The notes beneath the pieces were generated by a model. It saw nothing but the letters and a program-made list of their open reading frames with translations. It did not search any database and was not told the origin of the DNA. Positions 26,408 through 33,710 of a DNA stretch of 50,443 nt are shown one piece after another. The stretch spans positions 1-50,443 of the forward strand of contig QXXC01000026.1 of the NCBI GenBank assembly GCA_009911305.1, given 5' to 3'. The DNA comes from Clostridiaceae bacterium. GTDB taxonomy: Bacteria > Bacillota > Clostridia > Lachnospirales > Lachnospiraceae. Made by a program: the position numbers and the translations under genes. Within the stretch, counting starts at the first letter, position 1. Each line of letters opens with the position of its first letter.

Positions 26408-26575
26408 TTAACCGTACAATTCCCTGTAACAGGCCGGGCAGAGCTGGCCTGCGCCTTCTATATAGAAACGCCGCAGGCCAATCTCCAGATCCACCGGCAC
26501 ATCCGTTTCCCTCTTACAGACCGCGCAGCGCTCGTACCGCACCTTTTTTCTGTCCTGCATATCGTTTTTTCTCAT
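26408..26575 (-). CDS. 55-residue zinc-ribbon protein
   Basis: A small gene starts ATG at 26575 with AAAGG ten bases upstream and ends TAA at 26408-26410. It encodes a protein with two knuckles: ERCAVCKRE (Cys17, Cys20) and QLCPACYREL (Cys46, Cys49). The CxxC...CxxC spacing is that of a zinc ribbon. The N-terminus is basic and there is no signal or membrane segment. It sits between the LoaP gene and the priming transferase, in the same orientation with short gaps. I do not recognise a named family; a nucleic-acid- or protein-binding accessory to antitermination or priming is only a guess. Confidence 0.75.
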   Translation of the reverse strand: MRKNDMQDRKKVRYERCAVCKRETDVPVDLEIGLRRFYIEGAGQLCPACYRELYG

Positions 26576-26635
26576 AACTTACAGCCTTTTATATTTCATA
26601 TCCCTTTATATTCAATATTTCTTCCTGTCTTGCTG

Positions 26636-27241
26636 TCACGGATCCCCTTCCAGCCGGATCCCCATCTGAACCCGCCTTGCGCTCCCAAGAAACGGGATTT
26701 CCACCACGATATAGCGTTTGCGCAGCCTCTTTTTCACAATTCGATCTGTATAGGCCGTAAGCGCCCCGCCCGCCCATATAATCTTCCCGTCTTCATCCAC
26801 CTTGACCGGGGAGCGCCGGATGATAAAGTCCTTATCCCCCTGCGCCATCTCCTTAAAGAGCTGTTCCTCCCCGCTCTCCACGGCCTGGAATACGCAGCTT
26901 TCATGGTCCGGACCCGCCCCGGCCGCTCCTTTCACACGGGCCGCCCCGCCCGCCCCTCCTGTGCCGTCTGCCCCGCCCAGCAGCCTTGTCAGCCTGGGGA
27001 CGCGTTTGAGGGCATGGAACAGTTCGCCCGCTGCCCCGGCCTTTTTCGTCTCATCGATTTCCGCAAACACATATGAGGGAAAGAGCGGTTCCACATGCAC
27101 GCGCAAACGCCCTTCCAGCCGCCAGACGCATTCGCGGCGGATTATGAAGCATCTTTCATAGCAGCTCCCTGCCAGGACCCGGTCGATGGCGTCCGCCGCC
27201 TCCTGCTCTTTTCCTGTCATGGTCTGGATAACATACCACAT
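26636..27241 (-). CDS. loaP: LoaP-type NusG paralogue (second of two)
   Basis: The 201-residue protein starts WYVIQTMTGKEQEAADAIDR, the NGN-domain opening of LoaP, a NusG-like processive antiterminator for long biosynthetic operons. LFPSYVFAEI follows at about 55-65. The C-terminus, with an RIVKKRLRKRYIVVEIPFLG segment, is KOW-like. Between them lies a Gly/Ala-rich low-complexity insert (about residues 91-116) not seen in the neighbour. The ATG at 27241 is chosen because AGGAAAGGGG precedes it and the domain begins there. A transcription-coupled role in reading through locus 1 is inferred from family and position. Confidence 0.86.
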   Translation of the reverse strand: MWYVIQTMTGKEQEAADAIDRVLAGSCYERCFIIRRECVWRLEGRLRVHVEPLFPSYVFAEIDETKKAGAAGELFHALKRVPRLTRLLGGADGTGGAGGAARVKGAAGAGPDHESCVFQAVESGEEQLFKEMAQGDKDFIIRRSPVKVDEDGKIIWAGGALTAYTDRIVKKRLRKRYIVVEIPFLGSARRVQMGIRLEGDP

Positions 27242-27331
27242 CGAAACGCCCCTTTCCTCCCGGGCAGGCTCCGCCATCCGGGAAGCGATTCCGGCCCTCG
27301 GGCCTTCTTTCTCTCCCCGGCTCCATGGCTG

Positions 27332-27373
27332 TTTTGTATACAATTCCTTTCTCATGTCCGAATGTATACAAAA
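27332..27373. promoter_or_regulatory. 10-bp inverted repeat between the two loaP genes
   Basis: TTTTGTATAC (27332-27341) and GTATACAAAA (27364-27373) are perfect inverted repeats around 22 bases, in the 220-bp gap upstream of the second loaP gene. The pair could be a dimeric operator or an RNA hairpin in the leader that LoaP or a regulator recognises. Each arm contains the self-complementary GTATAC. Confidence 0.5.
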
Positions 27374-27461
27374 TCCATGCCGCCCTGTGTCCCACTCTTC
27401 TCCCGCCCATGGCATAAGACCACACACGGGTTACCAAATGTTCTTTTATACAATTTCCGCC

Positions 27462-28004
27462 TCACCCGGCCCGAACTGTGCGCACCGGACAAAACCGGCC
27501 GTCCTGCTCCAGCGTCACGCCGAACAGCACGGGCTGGATCCGGCCAAACAAAGCCGTTTCCACCAGTGCAAACCGCCTGTGCAGGTTCAGTTTGACAATC
27601 CGATCCAGATATCGGTTCAGAATTCCATCCGCCTGTATAATCCGGTTGTCTCCATCTAAGATAAGCCTGGTCACCCCCATTGGCCGCTCCAGTTCTTCTC
27701 CGCATATATCTTTTAAAAATGCCAAATCAGCCGGTTCCACAGGGACGACGGACGGAAACTGCGGAAAATCCCCGGATCGTTTCAGTTCTTCCTCCAGCGC
27801 TTTGGGACAGGCTGTCCTGATAAAAAAATACCCCGGAAACAACACCTCCTCCGGAAAATGCAGCGCCCCGCCGGAGCGGAATACCTTTACCTTCCTGAGA
27901 ACCCGGCACTCCTTAAAGAGGCCGGGCGTTACGGCCCGTTTTATAAGATCAGCCCCCCTTTGTTCCTTTCCCGGAACGGTCTTTAACACATACCATTGCT
28001 CCAT
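27462..28004 (-). CDS. loaP: LoaP-type NusG paralogue (first gene of locus 1)
   Basis: The 180-residue protein begins EQWYVLKTVPGKEQRGADLI (NGN domain) and has VLFPGYFFIRT and the KOW-like ending YLDRIVKLNLHRRFALVETA. It is clearly a second LoaP-type paralogue, only about 25-30% similar by eye to the neighbour. AAGGGG lies at good spacing before the ATG at 28004, which is chosen over an ATG ten codons upstream. It is the promoter-proximal gene of locus 1, 37 bp from the left recombination-type repeat. If that switch is ON, this antiterminator is made first and would favour completion of the ~17-kb transcript. Confidence 0.87.
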   Translation of the reverse strand: MEQWYVLKTVPGKEQRGADLIKRAVTPGLFKECRVLRKVKVFRSGGALHFPEEVLFPGYFFIRTACPKALEEELKRSGDFPQFPSVVPVEPADLAFLKDICGEELERPMGVTRLILDGDNRIIQADGILNRYLDRIVKLNLHRRFALVETALFGRIQPVLFGVTLEQDGRFCPVRTVRAG

Positions 28005-28041
28005 CTGATATACCCCTTCTGACGTTACCGCCATCTGCGAA

Positions 28042-28069
28042 TTTCGTAGAATATCTTATTCTACGAAAT
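28042..28069. repeat. left inverted repeat of the invertible segment
   Basis: This 28-bp repeat begins TTTCGTAGAATATCTTA and matches the right copy (28219-28246, opposite strand) at 26 of 28 positions; the two differences are at positions 18 and 23. It is also internally palindromic: 12-bp arms TTTCGTAGAATA and TATTCTACGAAA around TCT. That is the usual shape of a tyrosine-recombinase core site. Confidence 0.85.
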
Positions 28070-28181
28070 GTGTGGCGTGAAAACTTTTTATAAAATCTGA
28101 TTATTTTGTCTGGAAAATAAAATTAAGAAATCTATAAAGAAATAAATTGAAATATTTAAACATTTCTGATAGAAAATCCCA

Positions 28182-28210
28182 TTGAAATAACGGAAGAAGC
28201 GTAGTATAAT
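28182..28210 (+). promoter_or_regulatory. consensus promoter inside the invertible segment
   Basis: TTGAAA (28182-28187) and a perfect TATAAT (28205-28210) are 17 bp apart. In this orientation transcription would start near 28217, cross the right repeat and enter a structured non-coding element, then reach the Uma2 gene about 460 bp downstream. No minus-strand promoter of similar quality lies in the segment; the best is a TTCCAG-17-TATAAA-like match. Confidence 0.8.
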
Positions 28211-28218
28211 GGAGAAAA

Positions 28219-28246
28219 ATTTCTTAGATTAAGATATTCTACGAAA
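28219..28246. repeat. right inverted repeat of the invertible segment
   Basis: This is the reverse complement of the left repeat at 26 of 28 positions. The outer arm (TTTCGTAGAA when read on the minus strand) is perfect, while the inner arm (ATCTAAGAAA) has two changes. Unequal arms are common in invertase sites. Confidence 0.85.
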
Positions 28247-28321
28247 CCCGGATGATAATATCTGTATTCGGTTTCTCTGCCGGGCTGTTTCAGAATGGTA
28301 AACCCTGATATCAATCAACAA

Positions 28322-28441
28322 CCCCGCTACAAGCAACGGGGCGTCAAACTTGCAGCGTCGCAGAGCAGCGGGGTATTTGACCCTCGCGGCAGTCGCCAAA
28401 TATGCATGCAAGCATGCCCACTTGGCTCGTTGCTCGCGGGA
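28322..28441. other. structured non-coding element between switch and Uma2 gene
   Basis: The stretch holds several stems: CCCCG (28322-28326) with CGGGG (28337-28341), and a nested hairpin with CCAA/TTGG outside and GCATG-CAAG-CATGC (28404-28417) inside, bracketed by CCCTCGCGG-like and CTCGCGGG strings. No reading frame is convincing. It could be a small RNA, a leader, or an intergenic repeat element of the genome. It is downstream of the plus-facing promoter in the present orientation. Confidence 0.4.
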
Positions 28442-28675
28442 ATAAAATCGGTACAAAAGACACGCTTCTGGACGGTATGTGTATCCGTCTCTTAGCAGTT
28501 CCTCATATCAGCATTTGCGTAACACCCGCGCAAAAGAGACAGCCTTCAGCTAAAAATCTTCAGTTGAAAACTGCCTGGCAGAATGTTATGATAAGGTAAA
28601 GAAACTGCAGTGAAACACAGAGCCGGCCCGGGGGCGCCTGCCTCCGTATATCACAGCGCAGGAAGGAGCGATTGT

Positions 28676-29224
28676 ATGGCATTCGCACAGAAAACCAGCT
28701 ATACGGAAGAAGATTATTACAATCTCCCTGAAGGTGTCCGGGCAGAACTGATTGACGGGCAGATCTGTTACCAGGCCGCCCCGAACCGAATCCACCAGAC
28801 GATCTCCGGGGAACTTTACACCGCGATTAATAACTATATTAAATCCAAAAAAGGAAGCTGCCGTGTCTTTGCCGCCCCGTTTGCCGTAAAGCTGTTTAAC
28901 AGCAGCGGCACGATTGTGGAGCCGGACATAAGCGTGATCTGCGACCGCAGCAAGCTTACCGACCGGGGCTGTTCCGGCGCGCCGGACTGGATTATAGAGA
29001 TCATTTCCCCGGGCAACCCGGAACACGACCTTATTTACAAATTAGGCCTATATGCCCGCGCCGGAGTCCGGGAATACTGGATCGCAGACCCGCGGAGTGA
29101 AACGGTTTTAGTATATTATCTGGAACAAAAAAATTTTGAAATCAGAGCTTACTCGTTTCAGAGCAATATTAAGGTGAATATTTACGAAGATTTTGCGATC
29201 GATTTCCGGGAGCTTGATTTATAA
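28676..29224 (+). CDS. Uma2-family putative endonuclease
   Basis: The 182-residue protein fits Uma2 (DUF820, PD-(D/E)XK-like fold): SYTEEDYYNLPEGVRAELID, then VEPDISVIC with the acidic metal-binding positions, WIIEIISPGN with the second acidic residue, and LYARAGVREYWIADP. Uma2 proteins are numerous in cyanobacteria and some Firmicutes, and their biological role is unsettled. AAGGAG lies seven bases before the ATG. It is the only plus-strand gene between two minus-strand polysaccharide loci and lies downstream of the outward-facing invertible promoter. Confidence 0.85.
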   Translation: MAFAQKTSYTEEDYYNLPEGVRAELIDGQICYQAAPNRIHQTISGELYTAINNYIKSKKGSCRVFAAPFAVKLFNSSGTIVEPDISVICDRSKLTDRGCSGAPDWIIEIISPGNPEHDLIYKLGLYARAGVREYWIADPRSETVLVYYLEQKNFEIRAYSFQSNIKVNIYEDFAIDFRELDL

Positions 29225-29959
29225 TTCGGGGACCGGGCAGGAAGCTTTACGGAAACGGAAAAAGATCCTATTCGCAGGAAACTGATAACAGAATGTAAAA
29301 AAACGGTGCAGCTTTCGGATATAAAAAAACGAATATCCTCACACAGCGCAGCACAAAGGATTTTACAAATTTCATGGAACGCGCTTCTTTCTGTCTTAAC
29401 CAATAAAGACAATCCGGGACAGGATGTATATATGAAAACACACAACGAAAAACTTTTAAGACCGTCAAGGAAATTATCAGAAGGGAATGTCAGAAAATCC
29501 CGGGAAACCGCAAAAAATTAACCCGGCCCTCAAAAGCTGCCCGCGTTGGCCTAGCGGTTGGATGAACAATGGTTCAGGGCTTTTACCTGGCGGCCTGGCC
29601 GGAGCAGCATTTGGCCGGTTTGCATTAGGAGCAGGCAGTGTAATCACCGGGATTTTAGCCGTTGTCACAAATGCTGTAAACTTACATAAAAGGCAATGAA
29701 TGAAAAATGGCCGCCGCGCTCTGTCTGCCGGAACAGGGCGCAGCTTAAAGTGAGGATATTGTTCCTGAAAATTTTCCTCTATATTGTCCAGCGTACAAAC
29801 AGGGGATACTTATTAGTATTGTACAACCAAATATGCCAATTACCAAAAAGCCCGGCGCACAGACGCAGAGCCGATAACCCGCATGATTAAATGCGGTTGC
29901 CGACTCACTAACCCCCTCCTCGTTGAGCTTCGCAGGCAGGCCGTTACACTTTACCTGTT
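29225..29959. other. spacer between Uma2 gene and locus 2, no clear gene
   Basis: Plus-strand frames here have no ribosome sites at proper spacing. One (about 29487-29699) ends in a glycine/alanine-rich hydrophobic stretch, LPGGLAGAAFGRFALGAGSV, that recalls a small membrane peptide, but its ATG directly abuts the purine run. There is an inverted repeat ATACT-TATT-AGTAT (about 29809-29822) flanked by GTACAA/TTGTAC, and a CCGCAT/ATGCGG hairpin near 29880-29897 just 3' of locus 2. A GGGCTTTTTGG tract (minus strand, about 29850) may help end transcription. Nothing more is supported. Confidence 0.4.
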
Positions 29960-31087
29960 TCAGAAAAAATCCCGTATTTCTTTTATAACAGCCTCTATTT
30001 CCCTTTTTTCCAAATACGGATGCATCGGCAGCGACAGCACCCGCCTGCACAGCCGCTCCGCCGCCGGACATTCTCCGTAAAGCTTCTCTCCCGAAAAGGC
30101 TTTCTGCTGATGCATCGGTATGGGATAATACACCAAGGCCGGGATCCCCTTCCCCTTCAGGTAGGCCTGCAGTCGGTTTCTTTCTTCCTCATTCTCTAAT
30201 TGAATCGTATACTGGGCCCAGCCTGACAGGTATCCTTCCGGAATCACCGGCGTTTTCACAACGGATTTTAATCCTTCCGTATACTGCCCCGCCGCCTTAT
30301 TCACCCGTAAAAGCTCATATTCCCGGAATGCCTCAAGTTTTGGCAGCATAACCGCTGCCTGTATAGTATCCAGCCTGGAATTCCAGCCGATCCGGATATT
30401 CTCATATTTATACGAACCCTTCCCATGCGCCCGGATTGATTCCAAATAGGCCGCTGTCCCATCGTCATCTGTAAATACCGCTCCGCCGTCCCCATAGCAT
30501 CCCAGCGGCTTTGCCGGAAAAAAGGAGGTGGCCGACGCATCTCCGAGCGAGCATGCCCTTTTTTCCCTAAGCATACCTCCAAAGCCCTGTGCGGCGTCCT
30601 CCAGGATTTTCAGACCATACTTATCCGCAATCTTGCGGATCGCAGGATAATCGTACGGAAGCCCAAACAGATCAACCGGAATCACCACGCGCGGGATCAG
30701 CTTTCCTTCCCCTAAAACAGCCTCTATTGCTTCCTTAAGCTTCACCGGATCCATGTTAAATGTATCCTCATCCACATCCACAAAAACAGGCGTAGCGCCC
30801 TCAAACGAAGCCACCTCGGCTGTCGCAAAAAATGTAAAATCCGGGACGAATACTGCATCCCCGGCCTTAATATTCCAGGCCATGAGCATCATGGATAAGG
30901 CGTCTGTCCCATTGCCGCAGGTGATACAGTGCCTGCGGCCGGCATACGCGGCTAACCTGGACTCCAGCTCCTTTACCTGCGGCCCGCTTATAAACGCGCT
31001 GTTTGAAATGACCTCGCGGATCGCTGCGTCGATGGATGGCTTCAGTGTTTCATATTGCTTCTTTAAATCCCGAAATTCCATCTTCAT
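29960..31087 (-). CDS. wbpE: WbpE-like DegT/DnrJ aminotransferase
   Basis: This 375-residue PLP enzyme of fold type I has GNGTDAL near 59-65 (phosphate binding), Asp164 in LEDAAQ and the Schiff-base Lys193 in FFPAKPLGCYGDGGA. The wording FRDLKKQY...SGPQVKELE is that of WbpE/WlbC, which aminates UDP-3-keto-GlcNAcA at C3 using glutamate. WbpA-, WbpB- and WbpD-like genes occur in the same locus, so the pathway to UDP-GlcNAc(3NAc)A appears complete. It is the last gene of locus 2. GGAGGGA precedes the start. Confidence 0.9.
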   Translation of the reverse strand: MKMEFRDLKKQYETLKPSIDAAIREVISNSAFISGPQVKELESRLAAYAGRRHCITCGNGTDALSMMLMAWNIKAGDAVFVPDFTFFATAEVASFEGATPVFVDVDEDTFNMDPVKLKEAIEAVLGEGKLIPRVVIPVDLFGLPYDYPAIRKIADKYGLKILEDAAQGFGGMLREKRACSLGDASATSFFPAKPLGCYGDGGAVFTDDDGTAAYLESIRAHGKGSYKYENIRIGWNSRLDTIQAAVMLPKLEAFREYELLRVNKAAGQYTEGLKSVVKTPVIPEGYLSGWAQYTIQLENEEERNRLQAYLKGKGIPALVYYPIPMHQQKAFSGEKLYGECPAAERLCRRVLSLPMHPYLEKREIEAVIKEIRDFF

Positions 31088-31111
31088 GATAAAATCCCTC
31101 CTACTTGTGTT

Positions 31112-32641
31112 TTACCCCTTTTCCCTTTTAAATATATATTTCAACTTTGTCAGAACCCATTTAAATGACGGTTTTCTATAATTAAGTATTATATAAATGA
31201 AGCTGACAAATAGAATAACAATAAATATTTTTATAATAAAAACTAACAAGTTACTGCAAACAAACGGGCGTAATACTAATTCTAAAGATACAATACATAC
31301 AATTGTTACAAACACATTGGTGAAATATTTTACAAAAAATATTCCCGCTTTTTTCCCAAAAATCATCTTATATAACAATCGCGGTTCATACCAAAAATAT
31401 GTAATAAGCCTGGCTATGATTGTAGCAATAATAATCCCAGACAGCCCATATTTTTTTCCAAGAACAACCGACAGAACCAAATTTATAGCGGCAGCTATCA
31501 GCATGATCCATTTTGTTTTTTGATACAGGCCGACAGCTTCTCTGAAAACAAATACAGGCTGCATAGAAATCACAAAAAAGAGATTAAATGCAATAGCCAT
31601 GGAAACCCCAATTCCTAAGACATAATCTTTTCCCAGCCATAAGCCAATAAAGTCGGATGACAGGCATAGAACGCCTGCTGATGCGGTTGCACTAAGCCAG
31701 AAGCTAACCAAAAGCAATGAATCAAAAAGCTCATATCTTCGTTCATTACTTTCAGTATAAACATAATTTCCTACCCCTGCGGTAACTGCTGAAAAAAGAA
31801 CTCCCACAAATTGTGTTATGTACATAACAATCATCTGATAATTTGCATAATAACCTACTATGGCTGTTCCTATCATAGAGGATATCAAAATGGTATCCAC
31901 ACTGTTTAACAGAGTCCCTGAAACCTTATATATAAACACTGATTTTAAATTGAGTAAAATATCTCCCTTATCTTTGTGCGTTAAAGATATTTCCTTATTC
32001 TTTATATAAGGATACATGAACCGGGATTTATTATAAAGCAGAATATTGTTCAGAAGCGTTGTTCCTATCGCTACAAACAGATATATACTATAGTTTTTAT
32101 AAACAATAACAATAACTATTTGCACGATTATTCTAATTGTACTTGTCATTGTCATTAAACTATTAACAATATATCCTTTCTGATCCGCTGCTAAAAGTGT
32201 AGCCGAATAAACCAGTAAATATGAAACGGCTATATTAATCAGGTACAAAATATAATAAACATACAGATTTTGCATGGATTTATTAATATTTATTACATAT
32301 TTCAAAAAGGGTAGAAGAAGCATTCCTGTCAGGAAAATCATCGCAGATATGACATTATACAATTTAGAGTAAAATCGAGTCAGAGCTGCTATCTTTTCTG
32401 TATTTTTGTGTGCAATCGGCTCATAATAACTATACCCCATAGCAACACTTAATCCTAAATCCGCGATGCTTAATATTTGCAGGATATTACTGAACAAACC
32501 ATTTAATCCTAATATCTCAACACCTATAAACTGAATAAAAATTTTTCGTTCAACAAAAGTGAGTATTGAAATAAAAACCTTTCCCATGATGCCTGTAGAT
32601 ATATTTTTTACAACATTAGAGGTTTTGCTTTTATGATCCAT
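31112..32641 (-). CDS. Wzx-type flippase (locus 2)
   Basis: This 509-residue polytopic membrane protein of the MOP flippase class has the start FISILTFVERKIFIQFIGVEILGLNGLFSNILQ-like helices (an ER-K-I-F segment typical of Gram-positive O-antigen transporters), then SLADLG-like and YANYQMIVMY segments, ending in a basic tail. It exports the lipid-linked unit built by locus 2 and is clearly different from the locus 1 flippase. Strongly AT-rich composition marks the start of the variable core of locus 2. Confidence 0.9.
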   Translation of the reverse strand: MDHKSKTSNVVKNISTGIMGKVFISILTFVERKIFIQFIGVEILGLNGLFSNILQILSIADLGLSVAMGYSYYEPIAHKNTEKIAALTRFYSKLYNVISAMIFLTGMLLLPFLKYVININKSMQNLYVYYILYLINIAVSYLLVYSATLLAADQKGYIVNSLMTMTSTIRIIVQIVIVIVYKNYSIYLFVAIGTTLLNNILLYNKSRFMYPYIKNKEISLTHKDKGDILLNLKSVFIYKVSGTLLNSVDTILISSMIGTAIVGYYANYQMIVMYITQFVGVLFSAVTAGVGNYVYTESNERRYELFDSLLLVSFWLSATASAGVLCLSSDFIGLWLGKDYVLGIGVSMAIAFNLFFVISMQPVFVFREAVGLYQKTKWIMLIAAAINLVLSVVLGKKYGLSGIIIATIIARLITYFWYEPRLLYKMIFGKKAGIFFVKYFTNVFVTIVCIVSLELVLRPFVCSNLLVFIIKIFIVILFVSFIYIILNYRKPSFKWVLTKLKYIFKREKG

Positions 32642-32642
32642 A

Positions 32643-33710
32643 TCATTTATGATTAGTTATAAACTGCTCCTTCCATTTAATAATATTTTTTTTATTTATA
32701 TGAATATCTGTCTTGAATTTTCCATTTATTATACTTTCCAAACAATCTCTCATCGCATAACGGGAAATAACGCATAAGTTGGTATCTTTGCTAATTTCTG
32801 CCGCCCTGTTATCGACGCCAATAATTATAGATCTGTGCTCTCTGTTAATTGCATGTATCCCGGCATGCAACCTTGTGCCGATATAGTCCACTTCCTGTTC
32901 ATGTAATATTTCGTTATATGAATCCAGGCTTCTCTCTAAAATACTGACTCTGTGCTTATCTGACAACAATTGTTCCAGATAAGCACAATCACCTTTTCCC
33001 TGAGGCCAAAAGTATACTTTTTCATAGTTTCTTAAAATAACCTCCAACATAAAGCGATCGTATTTCGGATCCTGACGATAATCCGTCAGAGCTGTTATCG
33101 CCTTTGAGCCTTTGGACACTGGTATTCTCTTACAATGTTCTTCTGACAGCCCCCACATTGTTGGACATCCGGTATTTAATACATTATCGATTCCCATTTT
33201 ATTTAATTGACGTTCAGTAAAGGAATCTCTAACCGAATGAATAAAACTATTTTTTAAAATTGCTCGATAAAACCGCCTGGTATAAGCGCTTACTTTATCT
33301 TCATAATTGATCCATCCAACTCCTAAAAGGCAAAGATTTATCAGATAAGAAATTTTTTTCGGAAACTTCCATCCGTTAATTTTTTGTATGTCATACGATA
33401 ACAGATTAGTCCCTGACACAAACCGGATTTCGTCTGACTTCAACACCGCATCATAAGAGGAATCCGGATGAATGTGGGTCGGTATATATTCTCTTTTTTG
33501 AAATCCCAAGTCATCATATATTTTATTGCAATAATACATAATAATCTGATCACCCAGATTATTACTGCATATACTGGTATCAAAAACCAGGCACTTCTCA
33601 GCACTTATCTTCTCTCTTTGGTTTTTTCTTTCAAAAGCATCCAGTTCCGGATTTCTGATATATGGAGCATCTCTTAGCATCCAATATAAGCAGTTAAATA
33701 AACGATTCAC
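32643..33710 (-). CDS. polysaccharide pyruvyl transferase family protein
   Basis: The ~355-residue protein has the CsaB/PS_pyruv_trans signatures: NNLGDQIIMYYCNKIYDDLG near the N-terminus, FIHSVRDSFTERQL, and GTRLHAGIHAINREH near 270-285. Family members add ketal-linked pyruvate from PEP to sugars. The start is probably GTG at 33710 with GAGAGG upstream; a TTG six codons earlier also lies in frame. It overlaps the previous gene by 17 bp. A pyruvate ketal on the locus 2 repeat unit is a reasonable prediction. Confidence 0.85.
   Translation of the reverse strand: MNRLFNCLYWMLRDAPYIRNPELDAFERKNQREKISAEKCLVFDTSICSNNLGDQIIMYYCNKIYDDLGFQKREYIPTHIHPDSSYDAVLKSDEIRFVSGTNLLSYDIQKINGWKFPKKISYLINLCLLGVGWINYEDKVSAYTRRFYRAILKNSFIHSVRDSFTERQLNKMGIDNVLNTGCPTMWGLSEEHCKRIPVSKGSKAITALTDYRQDPKYDRFMLEVILRNYEKVYFWPQGKGDCAYLEQLLSDKHRVSILERSLDSYNEILHEQEVDYIGTRLHAGIHAINREHRSIIIGVDNRAAEISKDTNLCVISRYAMRDCLESIINGKFKTDIHINKKNIIKWKEQFITNHK

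Larger units (their letters stand above)
28042..28246. other. putative invertible promoter segment (phase-variable capsule switch)
   Basis: The 205-bp segment is bounded by 28-bp inverted repeats and carries one strong promoter near the right repeat, directed rightwards, away from locus 1. Inversion would place the -10 at about 28078-28083 on the minus strand, with transcription entering the first loaP gene at 28004. Invertible promoters of this design control capsule loci in Bacteroides and occur in gut Firmicutes. The orientation given here is the predicted OFF state for locus 1. No recombinase gene is visible in the window, so one must act from elsewhere. Confidence 0.75.

Noticed and set aside
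26123..27076. Plus-strand open frame of 317 codons opposite the priming transferase and loaP
   Set aside because: It spans two real minus-strand genes and the zinc-ribbon gene; its composition is that of a reverse-strand artefact.
28042..28069. Left switch repeat as a simple intrinsic terminator or operator
   Set aside because: A second inverted copy sits 150 bp away with a promoter between them, and no T-run follows; a recombination site explains more of the pattern, though an operator role is not excluded.
29539..29582. tRNA-like string (GGCCTAGCGGTTGGA resembling a D-arm)
   Set aside because: No acceptor stem, anticodon arm or T-arm can be completed around it.
29487..29699. Possible small hydrophobic peptide gene with a Gly-Gly-like segment (bacteriocin-like)
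   Set aside because: The start codon directly abuts the purine run, no transporter or immunity gene is nearby, and the N-terminal part does not resemble a leader. Kept only as a remark.
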